From NCBI GenBank assembly GCA_943704415.1, contig CALSCO010002381.1, forward strand, positions 1-42,078: a stretch of DNA of 42,078 nucleotides, written 5' to 3'. A program made the position numbers and the translations under genes. The stretch's first letter is position 1. The number at the start of each line of letters is the position of its first letter. This DNA is from Parvularia atlantis. Taxonomy: Eukaryota > Opisthokonta > Rotosphaerida. This document shows positions 33,548-42,078 of this stretch, piece by piece. The notes below the pieces were generated by a model that ran no database searches, was not told where the DNA came from, and worked only from the letters and a program-made list of their open reading frames with translations.

Positions 33548-35241
33548 ATGCTCGGCGAGGTCGCGCTGCTGGCTGCGCTCGTCGCGGCCGCGCTGCTGCT
33601 GTGGGAGCTCGCGCTGCGCCCGCTCGTCACCGACCGGCAGTGCGTATGCCCGGGCAGCGCTGCGCCGCACACTTAGCGCGCCCGCGCGCCGCCGTCAGCG
33701 TGCAGGCCGTCGTCGCCAGCGCGCCCAAGCTGTGGCCGCACCGCGAGATGCTCTGGCGGCACCGCGAGCGGGTGCGTAGCCCTTGCGCGGACGCGCGGCG
33801 GCGTCAAGCTTACGCGCACGTGCATGCGTGCAGATATGGGTGCGCAGGGACGAGACGCTCGCGCTGCTGCCCGGTGCGTGTGCGCAGGGCATCAGCACGT
33901 TCACCCGCTGATCCTCGTGCAGAGATGACGCGCGGCGACCGGCTGGACACGCTCGGGCCGTACCTCGAGGTGCTCATCGAGGTGTGCACACACACGCGCG
34001 CTCGAGATGCGTCGGCCGTGCGCTGACGGCGAGGCCGCAGGAGCAGGACCTGCTGCTGCCGCACTCGCGCGAGCTGATGCGGCACATCGACGGTGCGTGC
34101 GCCCGGCCCAGCTCGCAGCCGCATGTGCGTGACGCCAAGCTGCGCGCAGCGATGCGGCCGCACATGGCTGAGTTTGTGCGCTGGCGGCACGTGCTCTTCC
34201 CGCACCTGGGCGCGCTGCTGCGATACGCCGACGCGCTGGTGTCGCGCATGGTGGGTGCGCGCGCACGGCTGCTGCAGCTGCTGTTGCTGACGCGGCTGTG
34301 CAGGGTGAGCTGCTGGCCGAGACGGAGACGCTCGCGCCGCACATGCCGCAGGCGTGCATGCCCCTTCGTCGCAGCGAAGGCGCGTCTGACACTCGCGTTA
34401 GATCGTGCGCTACATCGACGTGCTGGCGCCGTACCTGGACGGTCCGCCCCGCTGTCTGCATGCGCGTGCGGTGCTCGCTCGCTCACGCTCGCGGCAGACC
34501 TGCTGGCGATGAAGAAGCAGCTGCTGCCGCACCTTGGCGTGCTGCTCCACTACGGCGACACGATCGTGCCACACGTGGCGACGCTGATGCGACCCGACGT
34601 GCGCAACAAGATGCTGCCGCACCTCGTGCGCGGCTCGCTCGGGAAGCCCTGCGCACCGTCCCTGACCGCGCGCCAGGACGTGCTCGTGCGCAACATGCCG
34701 TACTACGCCGAGTACGTCCACCACCCGCGCTTCCCAGAGCTGATCGACCACCTGGACGCGCTGGCGCCGTACATTGACCGGCTCGCTCCGCACGCGGCCA
34801 TGCTCGTGCGGGCGCCGTGCCACGTGCCACGCGCACAGCACGGCGCTCATGTCGTGGTCGCCGCAGCTGCCGCACCTCGACCGCATGCTGCCGTACACGC
34901 CGATCTTTGTGCGGCACATGGACACGCTCCTGCCGCACATGGTGCGCGCGCCGCTGTACTCCACTCGGCGCCGTGCCGACGCTGGCCGCGTGGCAGGGCA
35001 AGACGATCTTGCACATCGACGCGCTCATGGACGCGTTCGAGGTGCGGCCGCACGCTGGCCTGGCGCGCCGCCTGACGCCCGTCGCGCGGGCCAGTGGACG
35101 CTGCCGACGATGCACAACGTGATCGAGCTGCCGGGCGTGGCGAGCGTGCTGCCGATGATCGGTGCGGTGCTCGGCGCGGCCAAGCGCTCGCCAGCAGCGG
35201 GGCCCGCCAAGCGCACGGTGTCGCGGGCGTCCCAGGCGTGA
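33548..35241 (+). CDS. Membrane-anchored protein with PHL/PYxDxLxPH repeats, unrecognised family
   Basis: The N-terminus MLGEVALLAALVAAALLLWE is a signal anchor. About eleven small exons then encode degenerate units of about 18-20 residues with a Leu-Pro-His-Leu core: LFPHLGALLRYADALV, YIDVLAPYLDDLL, LLPHLGVLLHYGDTIVPHV, LIDHLDALAPYIDRLAPHA, LPHLDRMLPYTPIFVRHMDT and LLPHM. The pattern L-x-P-H/Y-x-x-x-L repeated with Asp suggests stacked amphipathic helices. I do not recognise the family and assign no function. The C-terminus is Lys/Ser-rich (AKRSPAAGPAKRTVSRASQA). Intron 34352-34401 uses a GC donor (CAG|GCGTGC). One junction near 34805-34835 could not be fixed. The gene is divergent from DGK (53 bases) and convergent with rhomboid (34 bases). 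Confidence 0.75.
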
Positions 35242-35275
35242 GCAGACCCAATCACTGCATCGTGCACAGCGCACA

Positions 35276-36233
35276 TCACAGCAAGCGCCCCCTCCGCAGC
35301 AGCAGGCCCGTGGCGGCGCCCACGAAAGCCCCGCCGACGTGGCCGCCGTGCGCGATCCCAGAGTTCTCCGCGTTGAGGTAGAGCATATCCCAGCCGACGT
35401 AGGCACCCATGAGCACAAACGCCGGCGCGGGCAGGACGCCAAAGAGGACGAGCGGCGTCCACGGGTACCGCACGGCCAGCGTGACCTGCGAGCACGCTGT
35501 TCAGTCACCCGGTCGCCTTGTATTGCCGTGAGCGCGTACCAAGATCGCCATGACGGCGCCGGACGCGCCCAGCGCGGGCTGGTCTCTGCGGCGCCGCTGC
35601 GGGCTGCCCAGCAGCGTCTGTGCGACGTAGAACACGTTTCCGGCGAGGCCGCCCACGACGTACAGCGCGAGGAAGCGCCGCGGTCCGATGTGCGACAGGA
35701 CCTGCGTGACGCGCGGCGTGAGCGGGCCGGCCGCGCCCATTCCTGCGCGGCGGCGCGCACGGTCTCGCCGGCGAGCAGCCCGGCCATGTTGGAGACGAAG
35801 TGCCACAGCTGCGCGTGGCTGAAGGCGCCCGTGAGCAGGGTCCAGGGGCGGTGCAACGCGTTGTCGACGTCGACGAGGAAGTGCTTGCCCATGAACAGCT
35901 GCGCCGCCGCCGCCGCCGTAAGCACGCACGTCCGGCAGCACGCACGCCTCCAGCACGCACCACGGGCTCGATGGCGGCATCCTCCTGCACCTCCAAGGCA
36001 AACTTCCACGCGAGGAGGACGCCCGTGTTGGCGCCGATCAGGCCCACGAAGACCGCGTTGGGCCTGCGGTCGAGCCAGTCGGGGCGCCTGTAGCCGCCGG
36101 GGCGCACGGCCACGCCGCCGGAGCGCGCGGACGTGCCGCGCAGCCACTGCCACACGGACACGGCCGGCCCCGCGCCCGCGCCGCCGACGACGCGTCCGCG
36201 CCAGGACGAGAAGCGCGCCGTCAGCGCGGCCAT
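35276..36233 (-). CDS. Rhomboid-family intramembrane serine protease, PARL-like
   Basis: This enzyme cleaves membrane proteins within the bilayer. About four exons from the ATG at 36233. The N-terminus is Arg/Ser-rich (TARFSSWRGRVVGG) and could be a mitochondrial presequence. Next come AVFVGLIGANTGVLLAWKFA (first helix), LLTGAFSHAQLWHFVSNMAG (the His-x4-5-His-x3-Asn loop of rhomboids), RRFLALYVVGGLAGNVFYVA, then the catalytic serine in ALGASGAVMAIL and the catalytic histidine in NSGIAHGGHVGGAFVGAATG. Both dyad residues are present, so it is probably active. The length (about 250 residues) and the GASG context fit PARL, but a Golgi/ER rhomboid is possible. Confidence 0.9.
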
Positions 36234-36287
36234 CGCGCGACCAGACCTGTGACACACACTGTGCTTGTGCCGCGTGGTGCAACTGCT

Positions 36288-37701
36288 ATGAGCGAGCCTG
36301 CCGAGCCTCAGCCGCCTACGGTCGTGGCGCAGCCGCAGCAGGCGCCCGTGGACCCCTCGCGGTACCTGTGCCGCATGTACGAGAACAAGTTCCCCGGGCA
36401 GGACGAGCTGGTGATGGTCAAGGTCAAGCGGATCGAGGACATGGGCGCCTACGTGGTCCGCGCCTCGCCTGCGCCTCGCCGCCGCGCCTCGCCCGCGCCG
36501 CGCGAGCCCGCCGCTGACACACGCGTGCGTGCGCGCGCGCGCAGTCGCTGCTCGAGTACAACAACGTTGAGGGCATGATCCTGCTGAGCGAGCTGTCGAG
36601 GAGGCGCATCCGCTCTATCCAGAAGCTGATCCGCGTCGGCCGCGACGAGGTCGTCGTCGTGCTGCGCGTGGACGAGGAGAAGGGTGCGCGCCCGAGCACC
36701 CCCCGCGGGTCGCCCGCTCGCTGAGCGCGCGCAGGGTACATCGACCTGTCCAAGCGCCGCGTCTCCGAGGAGGACATCCAGAAGTGCGAGGACCGGTACA
36801 ACAAGTCCAAGTCGGTGCGCGGCGGCGACCCGTGCACGTGCTGCGGCCCACGCGCAGCGTGCGCCCCACCAGGTGCACAGCATCATGCGCCACATCGCCG
36901 AGAAGGTCGACCTGACGCTGGAGGAGCTGTACGTCATGGTCGGGTGGCCGCTGTACAAGAAGTTTGGACATGCATACGACGCGTTCAAGCTGGCGATCGC
37001 GTGCGTGCTGCGGAGCTGGCCCGTTGCACGTGCGTGCTGACGGGCCGTGCGCCCGGGTGCGCTCAGCGAGCCCGAGAAGGTGTTTGAGGGCATCACGATG
37101 CCGCCGCACGTCTACAGCGAGGTCATCACCAACATCCGCCGCCGCATGACGCCGCAGCCGGTCAAGATCCGCGCCGGTGCGGCGCGCCGGGCCGGTCGCG
37201 GCGGGCGCTGATGGGGCGCGTGCAGACATCGAGCTGACGTGCTTCACGTACGAGGGCATCGACGCCATCATCGAGGCGCTCAAGGCGGGCGAGGCCGTGT
37301 CGTCGGACGAGATCGAGATCAAGGCACGCACAGGCAGGCGCGCCGGGCGCGCGGGCGCTGACCCGCCTGCCTGTGCGCGCACAGATCAAGCTCGTCGCCG
37401 CGCCCCTATACGTCATGACGTCGCAGTCGCTCGAGCGGCAGCTGGGCATCGACAAGATGGAGGCCGCGCTGGCCAAAATGACCGAGCTGATCAAGCGCAA
37501 GGGCGGCGACCTGATCGTCAAGTCAAAGGTGCGCACGGGGCGGGTGAGGGCGCGGGCGCTGTGCTGACCCGCGCGCTCGTGCCACAGCCGCGGGCCGTGA
37601 GCGAGACAGACGAAAAGCAGCTGCAGGAGCTGATGAGCAAGGCCGAGGAAGAAAACCAGGAGCGCGCGGGTGACGACGACAACAGCGACGCGGAGGAGTG
37701 A
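36288..37701 (+). CDS. EIF2S1: Translation initiation factor eIF2 alpha subunit
   Basis: eIF2-alpha is the regulatory subunit of the ternary-complex GTPase. About eight exons. A 24-residue Pro/Gln-rich N-terminal extension precedes the S1 domain ([45 protein letters not shown]). The serine in ELSRRRIRS (residue 74 here) corresponds to human Ser51, the target of stress kinases, and its surroundings are unchanged. The helical domain includes [20 protein letters not shown] and [19 protein letters not shown]. The C-terminal domain includes [20 protein letters not shown], then after a GC-AG intron (37324-37384, AAG|GCACGC) [20 protein letters not shown]. The protein ends with an acidic tail (DDDNSDAEE), as usual. 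Confidence 0.97.
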
Positions 37702-37763
37702 GGCGACTGCGCGTGTGCTGCCTGGGCTTGCTCAGCGGCAGAAAGCGATTTAGATTTCTCTCT

Positions 37764-37785
37764 CACACACACTGGCACACACACA

Positions 37786-37829
<44 letters not shown>
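37764..37829. repeat. (CA)n microsatellite in the eIF2-alpha 3' region
   Basis: A nearly pure CA/AC dinucleotide tract, with two interruptions in its left third. It lies between the convergent stops of eIF2-alpha and the hydrolase gene. Confidence 0.97.
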
Positions 37830-37830
<1 letters not shown>

Positions 37831-37847
37831 GCCAACGATGGCCGGGC

Positions 37848-39029
37848 TCAGAGGTCGGTCTTGGCGGCTTGGAGCGAGCGCACGAGCGCGTCGAGCTCCG
37901 AGGCCAAGAACGCGGCGCCGGCGCCGTGCAGGAGGTTGTCGTGCCCGCAGTGCGGCGCGAGCTTGAGCGGCGCGTCGTAGAGCGCGGCGCTGGCGGCGAG
38001 CACCATGGGCGGGACGAGCCGGTCGTGCCGGCCGCCGTAGACGTGCACGCTCATGCGGTGCCGCGTGATCTTGAGCGGGTCGACGAAGCGCGTGAAGCCG
38101 AGCTCGAGCGGCACCTGCCGAGGGACAAAGTCAGTCGGCGCTTGCGCACGCACGCGCGAGGAGGGGGGCGCACGCACCACGAGCGACTCGACCGGCTCGA
38201 GCAGGCGCGGTGCGCTCGCGTCAGGCTTGGCAGGCGCGAGGAGGCCGAGACGCGCGAGGGCCGTGCGCACGAAGCTGGTGACAAGGTCGGCGAGGACGAC
38301 GACCCACATCCACTCACTGGCGGGCGCGTCAGTGGCGGGCAGCGGCGGGCAGAGGGTCGTGTACACGCACTAGGGCGCTAGGTGCAGCCACTGGAAGCAG
38401 CGGTGCCAGCCCTGGGTGGGAGCGGGCGCGGCGACGAGGGCGATGGCGCGCAGGTCGAGGTCGCGGTCGTCGGCGTGCAGCTCGGCAAACTTTTGCACGA
38501 TTGCGCCGCCCATCGAGTGGCCGACGACGACGAGCGGCCGGCCGATCCAGCGCGCGGCGAGGCGGACGTCGGCGGCGTAGTCGGTGAGGGATGTGCGGAG
38601 GACGCTCGTGCCGCCTGTGCTGCTGCCGCCGTGGCCGCGCAGGTCCACGGTGTACTGGGCGGTGGGGCATTTCAGCACGGTGCGTGCGCACGAGGCCGCA
38701 GGCAGGCACGCACCACGAGGTGCCCGCGGTGCACGAGGTCGACGGCGAGCTCGTCCCACGAGAGGGCGTGCGTGTGCTCTGACGTGTGCGGGCCGTGTGA
38801 GTCGGGGTGCGCGCGAGGGCGCGGGCGCGGGCGAGGGCGCATGCGAGGGTCACGCACCACCGTGCACGAGCAGGACTGCGACGGTGCCCGTGGCCGCGAG
38901 CACGGCCGCGTCGGCGTCGTCCGAGGGCGGGGTGTGGGCGCGCTGCCAGCGACTCACGGGCGCGTAGATGGTCACGCGCAGGCGGTCGTGCAGCACGACG
39001 GCGGTGCGGTCGACGTCGAGGTCGTTCAT
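37848..39029 (-). CDS. Alpha/beta hydrolase-fold protein
   Basis: About five exons from ATG 39029. Features in order: VTIYAPVSRWQRAH, TVAVLLVHG (oxyanion region), HALSWDELAVDLVHRGHLV, YTVDLRGHGGSSTGG, the nucleophile elbow PLVVVGHSMGGAIVQKFAEL, AIALVAAPAP, a cap region with a hydrophobic helix (EWMWVVVLADLVTSFVRTAL), then HVYGGRHDRLVPP (likely catalytic Asp) and HCGHDNLLHGAGAAF (catalytic His). The full triad is present. The substrate is unknown; the family includes lipases, esterases and epoxide hydrolases. The cap-region helix suggests a membrane or lipid substrate. Confidence 0.85.
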
Positions 39030-39234
39030 GGCGCGGGCTGCTGTTGCTGTTTGTTGGAGGGTGGTGTCGCTGCTTGCTTAAAGGTAGAAATCTCGGCGCG
39101 GCTTCGTCACGGCCTTATGAGGGCGGGCGTGGCACCGACACGTGGGTTGACACCGAGCCGTCCGCCGCCATGATGCACCTCGCTGGCGGTGGCCGTTTCT
39201 TTTCTTCAGCATCGGAGCACCCGAGTCCGCGCGC
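39030..39234. promoter_or_regulatory. Divergent spacer hydrolase / sterol methyltransferase-like gene
   Basis: A 205-base head-to-head spacer holding both leaders. An out-of-frame ATG pair at about 39169-39174 lies upstream of the methyltransferase start and could act as an upstream reading frame. No other element is recognised. Confidence 0.4.
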
Positions 39235-40545
39235 ATGTCGGCCGCGAGGACCGAGTTTGACGCCGCGGCGGCGTGGGCCAACGTGACCCAGACCGTGACC
39301 CAGTCGGCCAACGCCGTCGTGGCCACCGTCGGCTGGCCCGCGCTCGCCGGCACGGCGGCGGCCGGCCTGCTCGTGCTCGCGCTGCTCGACCGCCTGCTCC
39401 GCGTGGGCGGCGCCGGCGCGAGCACGGTGCCGGGCAAGCAGAACCTGGCGCTGTCGTTCTTCAAGGTGCGTGGCGCGTCTTGCCCCGCCGGCGGGCGTGA
39501 CAGATCTCGCGGACGCGCGCGCGCGCGCGCACAGATGCTGTGGGAGTTCCGCGGGCGCGACCTCGTCGCGTTCCTGGACGAGCACAAGCGGCTGTTTGCC
39601 GAGGCCAAGCGCACGGGCGACCACGCGGCCGTGACGTCGCACTTCTACGACCTGATGGGCGCGTTCATCGCGATGTACTACGGCCCGTGCTTCCACTTCG
39701 CCCCGCCCGAGCGCCCCGGGCAGACGCGCGCCGAGGCGATCCTGTCGCTGCACGAGCGGATCGCGCGCGTGCTGGGCCTGTCGGCGGGCAAGCGCGCGCT
39801 CGACATCGGGTGCAGCATCGGCGGGATGATCCACGACCTCTCGTTTTTCTCGGGCGCGGGCATCACCGGGCTGACGCTCTCGGGCGAGGAGGTGCGGGAG
39901 GGCACCGAGTGGCTGCAGCGCGACGGGCTCGACCACCACTGCGAGATCGTCCAGGGCGACGCACAGGAGATGCCCTTCCCCGACGGCCAGTTTGACGCGG
40001 CCTACGCGGTCTACGCGCTCAAGTACTTCACCAGCCTGGACAAGGTCCTGGGCCACGTCAACCGCGTGCTCAAGCCCGGTGGCCTGTTCCTCGTGTACTG
40101 CATCATCAAGACGGACAAGTACGACGAGAGCAACCCGGAGCACCGCAAGATCGTGGGCGACTTTGAGTACTCGTGCGGCATGCCCTCGCTGCACACACGC
40201 CAGGCCATGGTCGACGCCGCGGCCCGCGCTGGGCTCGAGTGCGTGACCAAGATGGACATCTCGCGCGATGTGCCGTGGTACTACGAGTTTGACCTGCCCG
40301 CGCTGCACTTCTGCCTGACCAACCCGATCGCCCTCACGGCCCTGTCGGTGCTCGAGAGCATCTTCGTCCTCCCGCGCGGCTTCCGCAACTGGCTCGCGGT
40401 GTTTGTGCGGGGCAACGTCATGGGCATCTACACCGCGGGCAAGATGGGCATCCTCAGCGGCTCGGACCTGATTGTCTTCCGCAAGCCCGCGGCGGCACCG
40501 GTGCCGGTGGGCGCGGCGGCGACGCCTTCGTCGCGGCGCAAGTGA
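39235..40545 (+). CDS. Sterol C-methyltransferase-like SAM-dependent enzyme, membrane anchored
   Basis: Exons 39235-39465 and 39535-40545 give 413 residues. A hydrophobic segment (PALAGTAAAGLLVLALLDRL) near residue 35-55 suggests ER anchoring. The core resembles SMT (ERG6) proteins: FHFAPPERPGQTRAEAILSL, AdoMet motif KRALDIGCSIGGMIHDLSFF, GLTLSGEEV, EMPFPDGQFDAAYAVYALKY, RVLKPGGLFLVYCIIKTDKY, ESNPEHRKIVGDFEYSCGMP, then DISRDVPWYYEF and a hydrophobic SMT-type C-terminal domain. The classic YEYGWG sterol-binding motif before FHF reads instead AMYYGPC, and the glycine loop is GCSIGG rather than GCGVGG. It may therefore methylate a different sterol position or another lipid. Confidence 0.88.
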   Translation: MSAARTEFDAAAAWANVTQTVTQSANAVVATVGWPALAGTAAAGLLVLALLDRLLRVGGAGASTVPGKQNLALSFFKVRGASCPAGGRDRSRGRARARAQMLWEFRGRDLVAFLDEHKRLFAEAKRTGDHAAVTSHFYDLMGAFIAMYYGPCFHFAPPERPGQTRAEAILSLHERIARVLGLSAGKRALDIGCSIGGMIHDLSFFSGAGITGLTLSGEEVREGTEWLQRDGLDHHCEIVQGDAQEMPFPDGQFDAAYAVYALKYFTSLDKVLGHVNRVLKPGGLFLVYCIIKTDKYDESNPEHRKIVGDFEYSCGMPSLHTRQAMVDAAARAGLECVTKMDISRDVPWYYEFDLPALHFCLTNPIALTALSVLESIFVLPRGFRNWLAVFVRGNVMGIYTAGKMGILSGSDLIVFRKPAAAPVPVGAAATPSSRRK

Positions 40546-40908
40546 CCAGTTTGTCTGTGCGTGCGCTCATGTGCGTGCGCTCGCGTGCGTGCGCTCGCGT
40601 GTGTGCGCTCGCGTGTGTATGCGTGGCTACTACCGCGGAGTGCACAGTCGATGAGAAACAACATTCAACATTCACGATCATTCAACAACATTCCAACAAC
40701 CTGTTCAACGGTGGCGTGTGCGCACGTTAATACGTAGCGGCACATGACACGCCGTTTCGCCTTCCGGCGGTCTGGCCAGACGCTAGAGAGAGAGAGAGCG
40801 AGAGAGTTGTCTTTTATTCCTCCAGCATGGCTCTCAGCCATCCGGGTTCGACCACACACAGAGAGATGAGTTACGAGAAAACAACCAACTGAAAACGAAC
40901 AGAAGAGG
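40546..40908. other. Gene-poor stretch with simple repeats
   Basis: No gene is supported. The stretch contains the decamer array at 40557-40626, an A/T-richer segment (about 40650-40700) with repeated ACATTC words that is probably the 3' UTR of the upstream gene, a GA dinucleotide run (40785-40806) and a GGTTCGA box at 40847. Composition is less GC-rich than the host genes. This is the transition from the gene array to transposon-derived sequence. Confidence 0.6.
40557..40626. repeat. GTGCGCTCGC-like decamer tandem repeat
   Basis: About six imperfect 10-12-base units built on GTGCGCTCGCGT lie directly after the methyltransferase stop. They resemble the GTGCG-rich intron sequence of this genome and may be slippage products. 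Confidence 0.8.
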
Positions 40909-41106
40909 GTGGGTGGGCCAGACCCGCTCGCCGGACCAGGTGTCAGGCGAAACGCCGTCGTCGCTCTCCCGAAGGATCACTCCAACAAACCATTTTCATC
41001 CCCAGTGTCGTCCGTTCTGGACGCCCAAGCACGCGACCCTGTAGCACAAGACGTGGCTACCCACCAAGGCCACGATGGGCCCTCGGCCGAACCCATCCCC
41101 GAGGCC

Positions 41107-41459
41107 GTCAAGCGCTACGACTCGCGCCTCATCCGCGACCGCCGCGGCAACTACTACCTTGCCGTCACGCTCCCGCTCGAAGTGAAGCCCGTGCCCGAGC
41201 ACCTGCGCAACCCCAACGGCGTGCCTGAGCGCACGGCTCCTATGGATCCTGGTGTCAGGACCTTCCAGACCATCTTCAGTCCGAACGGGCGCGTCGACAC
41301 GCTGTTCCGCCTCGATCGTCTGCAGGGCAAGATCGACTCCAAGGACACATGTGCCCGCGAGCGCTACCTCCTCCGCCGCGTCGCCGCGCGCATCCGCGAG
41401 CAGATCGAGAACAGGGTCGACGACGTCCACCGCAAGCTCGCAAAGCACCTGGTCGAGAA
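41107..41459 (+). pseudogene. Fragment of a Fanzor / IS607-type TnpB-like RNA-guided nuclease
   Basis: One frame, open from 40909 without an ATG, becomes recognisable at 41107. It reads RYDSRLIRDRRGNYYLAVTL, the strand segment before RuvC-I in TnpB-like proteins, then MDPGVRTFQTIFSPNGRV, the RuvC-I motif with its metal-binding Asp (codon 41245-41247). Next are FRLDRLQGKID, RERYLLRRVAARIREQIENR and VDDVHRKLAKHLVEN, the helical stretch between RuvC-I and RuvC-II in IS607-type TnpB and Fanzor. In relatives a Gly- and Asp-containing segment of roughly ten or more residues separates the first two blocks, and it appears to be missing here. Similarity ends exactly where the putative LTR begins (41460). 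RuvC-II, RuvC-III and the zinc finger lie outside or are lost, and no N-terminal domain is visible. It is broken as it stands. Confidence 0.8.
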
Positions 41460-41642
41460 TGTAAGACTTCGTGGTTCGTAAGCGACGGAAGACACACAAC
41501 ACAGGGGGTGGGGCACGGTTTAAGAGGGGACTGGGCGGTGGGTGACGTAGGCCGAGATGGCTGAGGTAAGCGGGGTCGGGGCTGACGTAGGCCGAGATGG
41601 CTGAGGTAAGCGGGTGAGGTAAGACGATGACGAGAGATGACA
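41460..41642 (-). repeat. Putative LTR (TG...CA, 183 bases) of the adjoining chromovirus
   Basis: Read on the minus strand the segment begins TGTCATCTCTCG and ends CGAAGTCTTACA, a standard TG...CA terminus. It sits immediately after the pol-type coding sequence, where a 3' LTR belongs. Inside it a 32-base unit is present twice (41543-41574 and 41583-41614) at 40-base spacing. The partner LTR is outside the window, so the boundaries are inferred from the termini and from the abrupt end of the Fanzor similarity. Confidence 0.65.
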
Positions 41643-42078
41643 TGCCGCGCCTTATCCGAGCGGGTGTTCGCGGTCGTACGCGTCGGTGAAGGTGCGCGGC
41701 AGCCGGCTTCGCGGCTCCCAGGTGTCGTAAGATGCGTCGTAGCCGGTCCAACGGACGAGGTAGCGGTAGCGGAAGCCTCGGCCGGCCCGGCGGCGGCCCA
41801 GCAGTTGGTCAATGTTGAAGTAGCCCGCTGGCGGTGGGTCCGAGTCGGTCTCGGTCGGTGTGTCGGGATGATCATCCGCCGGCAGTTCGGGTTCTCGGGC
41901 GGGCCGGGAGACACGTCATCGGCGAGGTGTGCGGCACGGGCGGACGCGGGCTTGAGGCGTGTGACGGGCACGAGTTGCGTGCGATCAGAGTCGTTGAGGC
42001 GGATTTTGTAGTTGAGCGGGCCGACGCGGTCAACGATCGTCCAGGGGCCGGTCCAGGGCGACTGCAATTTGCGCGAAG
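41460..42078 (-). mobile_element. Ty3/gypsy chromovirus fossil, 3' end only
   Basis: The minus strand carries the C-terminal part of an integrase (GPWTIVDRVGPLNYKIRL, about 41998-42064) and a chromodomain (about 41700-41820, with FNIDQLLGRRR, RYLVRWTGYD and DTWEPRSRL), followed by the putative LTR. That order is the 3' end of a chromovirus. The rest runs past the window edge. The visible part looks broken, with about one break. Still-recognisable domains and a legible LTR suggest a moderately young insertion, but age cannot be set without the second LTR. Confidence 0.85.

Noticed and set aside
40557-40626. Decamer array considered as CRISPR or satellite
   Set aside because: Units are contiguous with no spacers and only about six copies exist; simple slippage explains it.
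40822-40866. GGTTCGA box resembling a tRNA B box
   Set aside because: No A box at the right distance and no cloverleaf can be drawn around it.
41107-41459. Recent bacterial origin for the Fanzor fragment
   Set aside because: The fragment resembles eukaryotic IS607-type copies and lies next to a chromovirus; no bacterial flanking genes or recombinase are seen.

Overview
The window is a gene-dense, very GC-rich stretch of nuclear DNA from a eukaryote. Nearly every gene is split by introns of roughly 25-95 bases that begin GTGCG(T/C), carry a CTGAC-like branch site and end in (C/G)CAG. Gene content (a transmembrane RasGAP, SPT8 of SAGA, an SDP1/TGL-type patatin, TRM44, SCYL2) points to a free-living unicellular amorphean, such as an amoebozoan or a relative of the opisthokonts. 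The sequence alone does not name the species.

I support 22 host genes. In order: RPN10 (5' part only), TRM44, a transmembrane EGF-RasGAP, SCYL2, PABP, METAP2, an IGHMBP2-like helicase, a PH-domain protein, PHYH, SPT8, a type-II peroxiredoxin, a bZIP factor, POLA2, APC10, GCS1/MOGS, an SDP1-like patatin, a diacylglycerol kinase, an unrecognised PHL-repeat membrane protein, a rhomboid protease, eIF2-alpha, an alpha/beta hydrolase and a sterol-methyltransferase-like enzyme. Strands alternate almost perfectly. Nine divergent pairs have start codons as little as 25 bases apart, and convergent stop codons lie as little as 12 bases apart, so there is very little room for regulatory DNA.

Most genes are housekeeping and do not form one pathway. 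Some share a theme. PHYH has an N-terminal PTS2 and the peroxiredoxin a C-terminal AKL (PTS1), so both are probably peroxisomal, and they flank SPT8. RPN10 and APC10 belong to ubiquitin/proteasome control. eIF2-alpha, with its regulatory serine kept, and an ATF4-like bZIP are both relatives of integrated-stress-response parts.

The right end (from about 40.55 kb) changes character. Gene-poor sequence with simple repeats leads to a fragment of a Fanzor/IS607-type TnpB-like RNA-guided nuclease (RuvC-I aspartate visible). This stops at the TG...CA terminus of a 183-base putative LTR, followed by integrase C-terminus and chromodomain sequence of a Ty3/gypsy chromovirus running off the edge. An LTR element therefore seems to have landed inside a Fanzor gene.

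The least expected items are the Fanzor remnant, the receptor-like EGF-TM-RasGAP, the PHL-repeat protein, and at least six GC-AG introns that mostly share the boundary AAG|GC(G/A)CGC.
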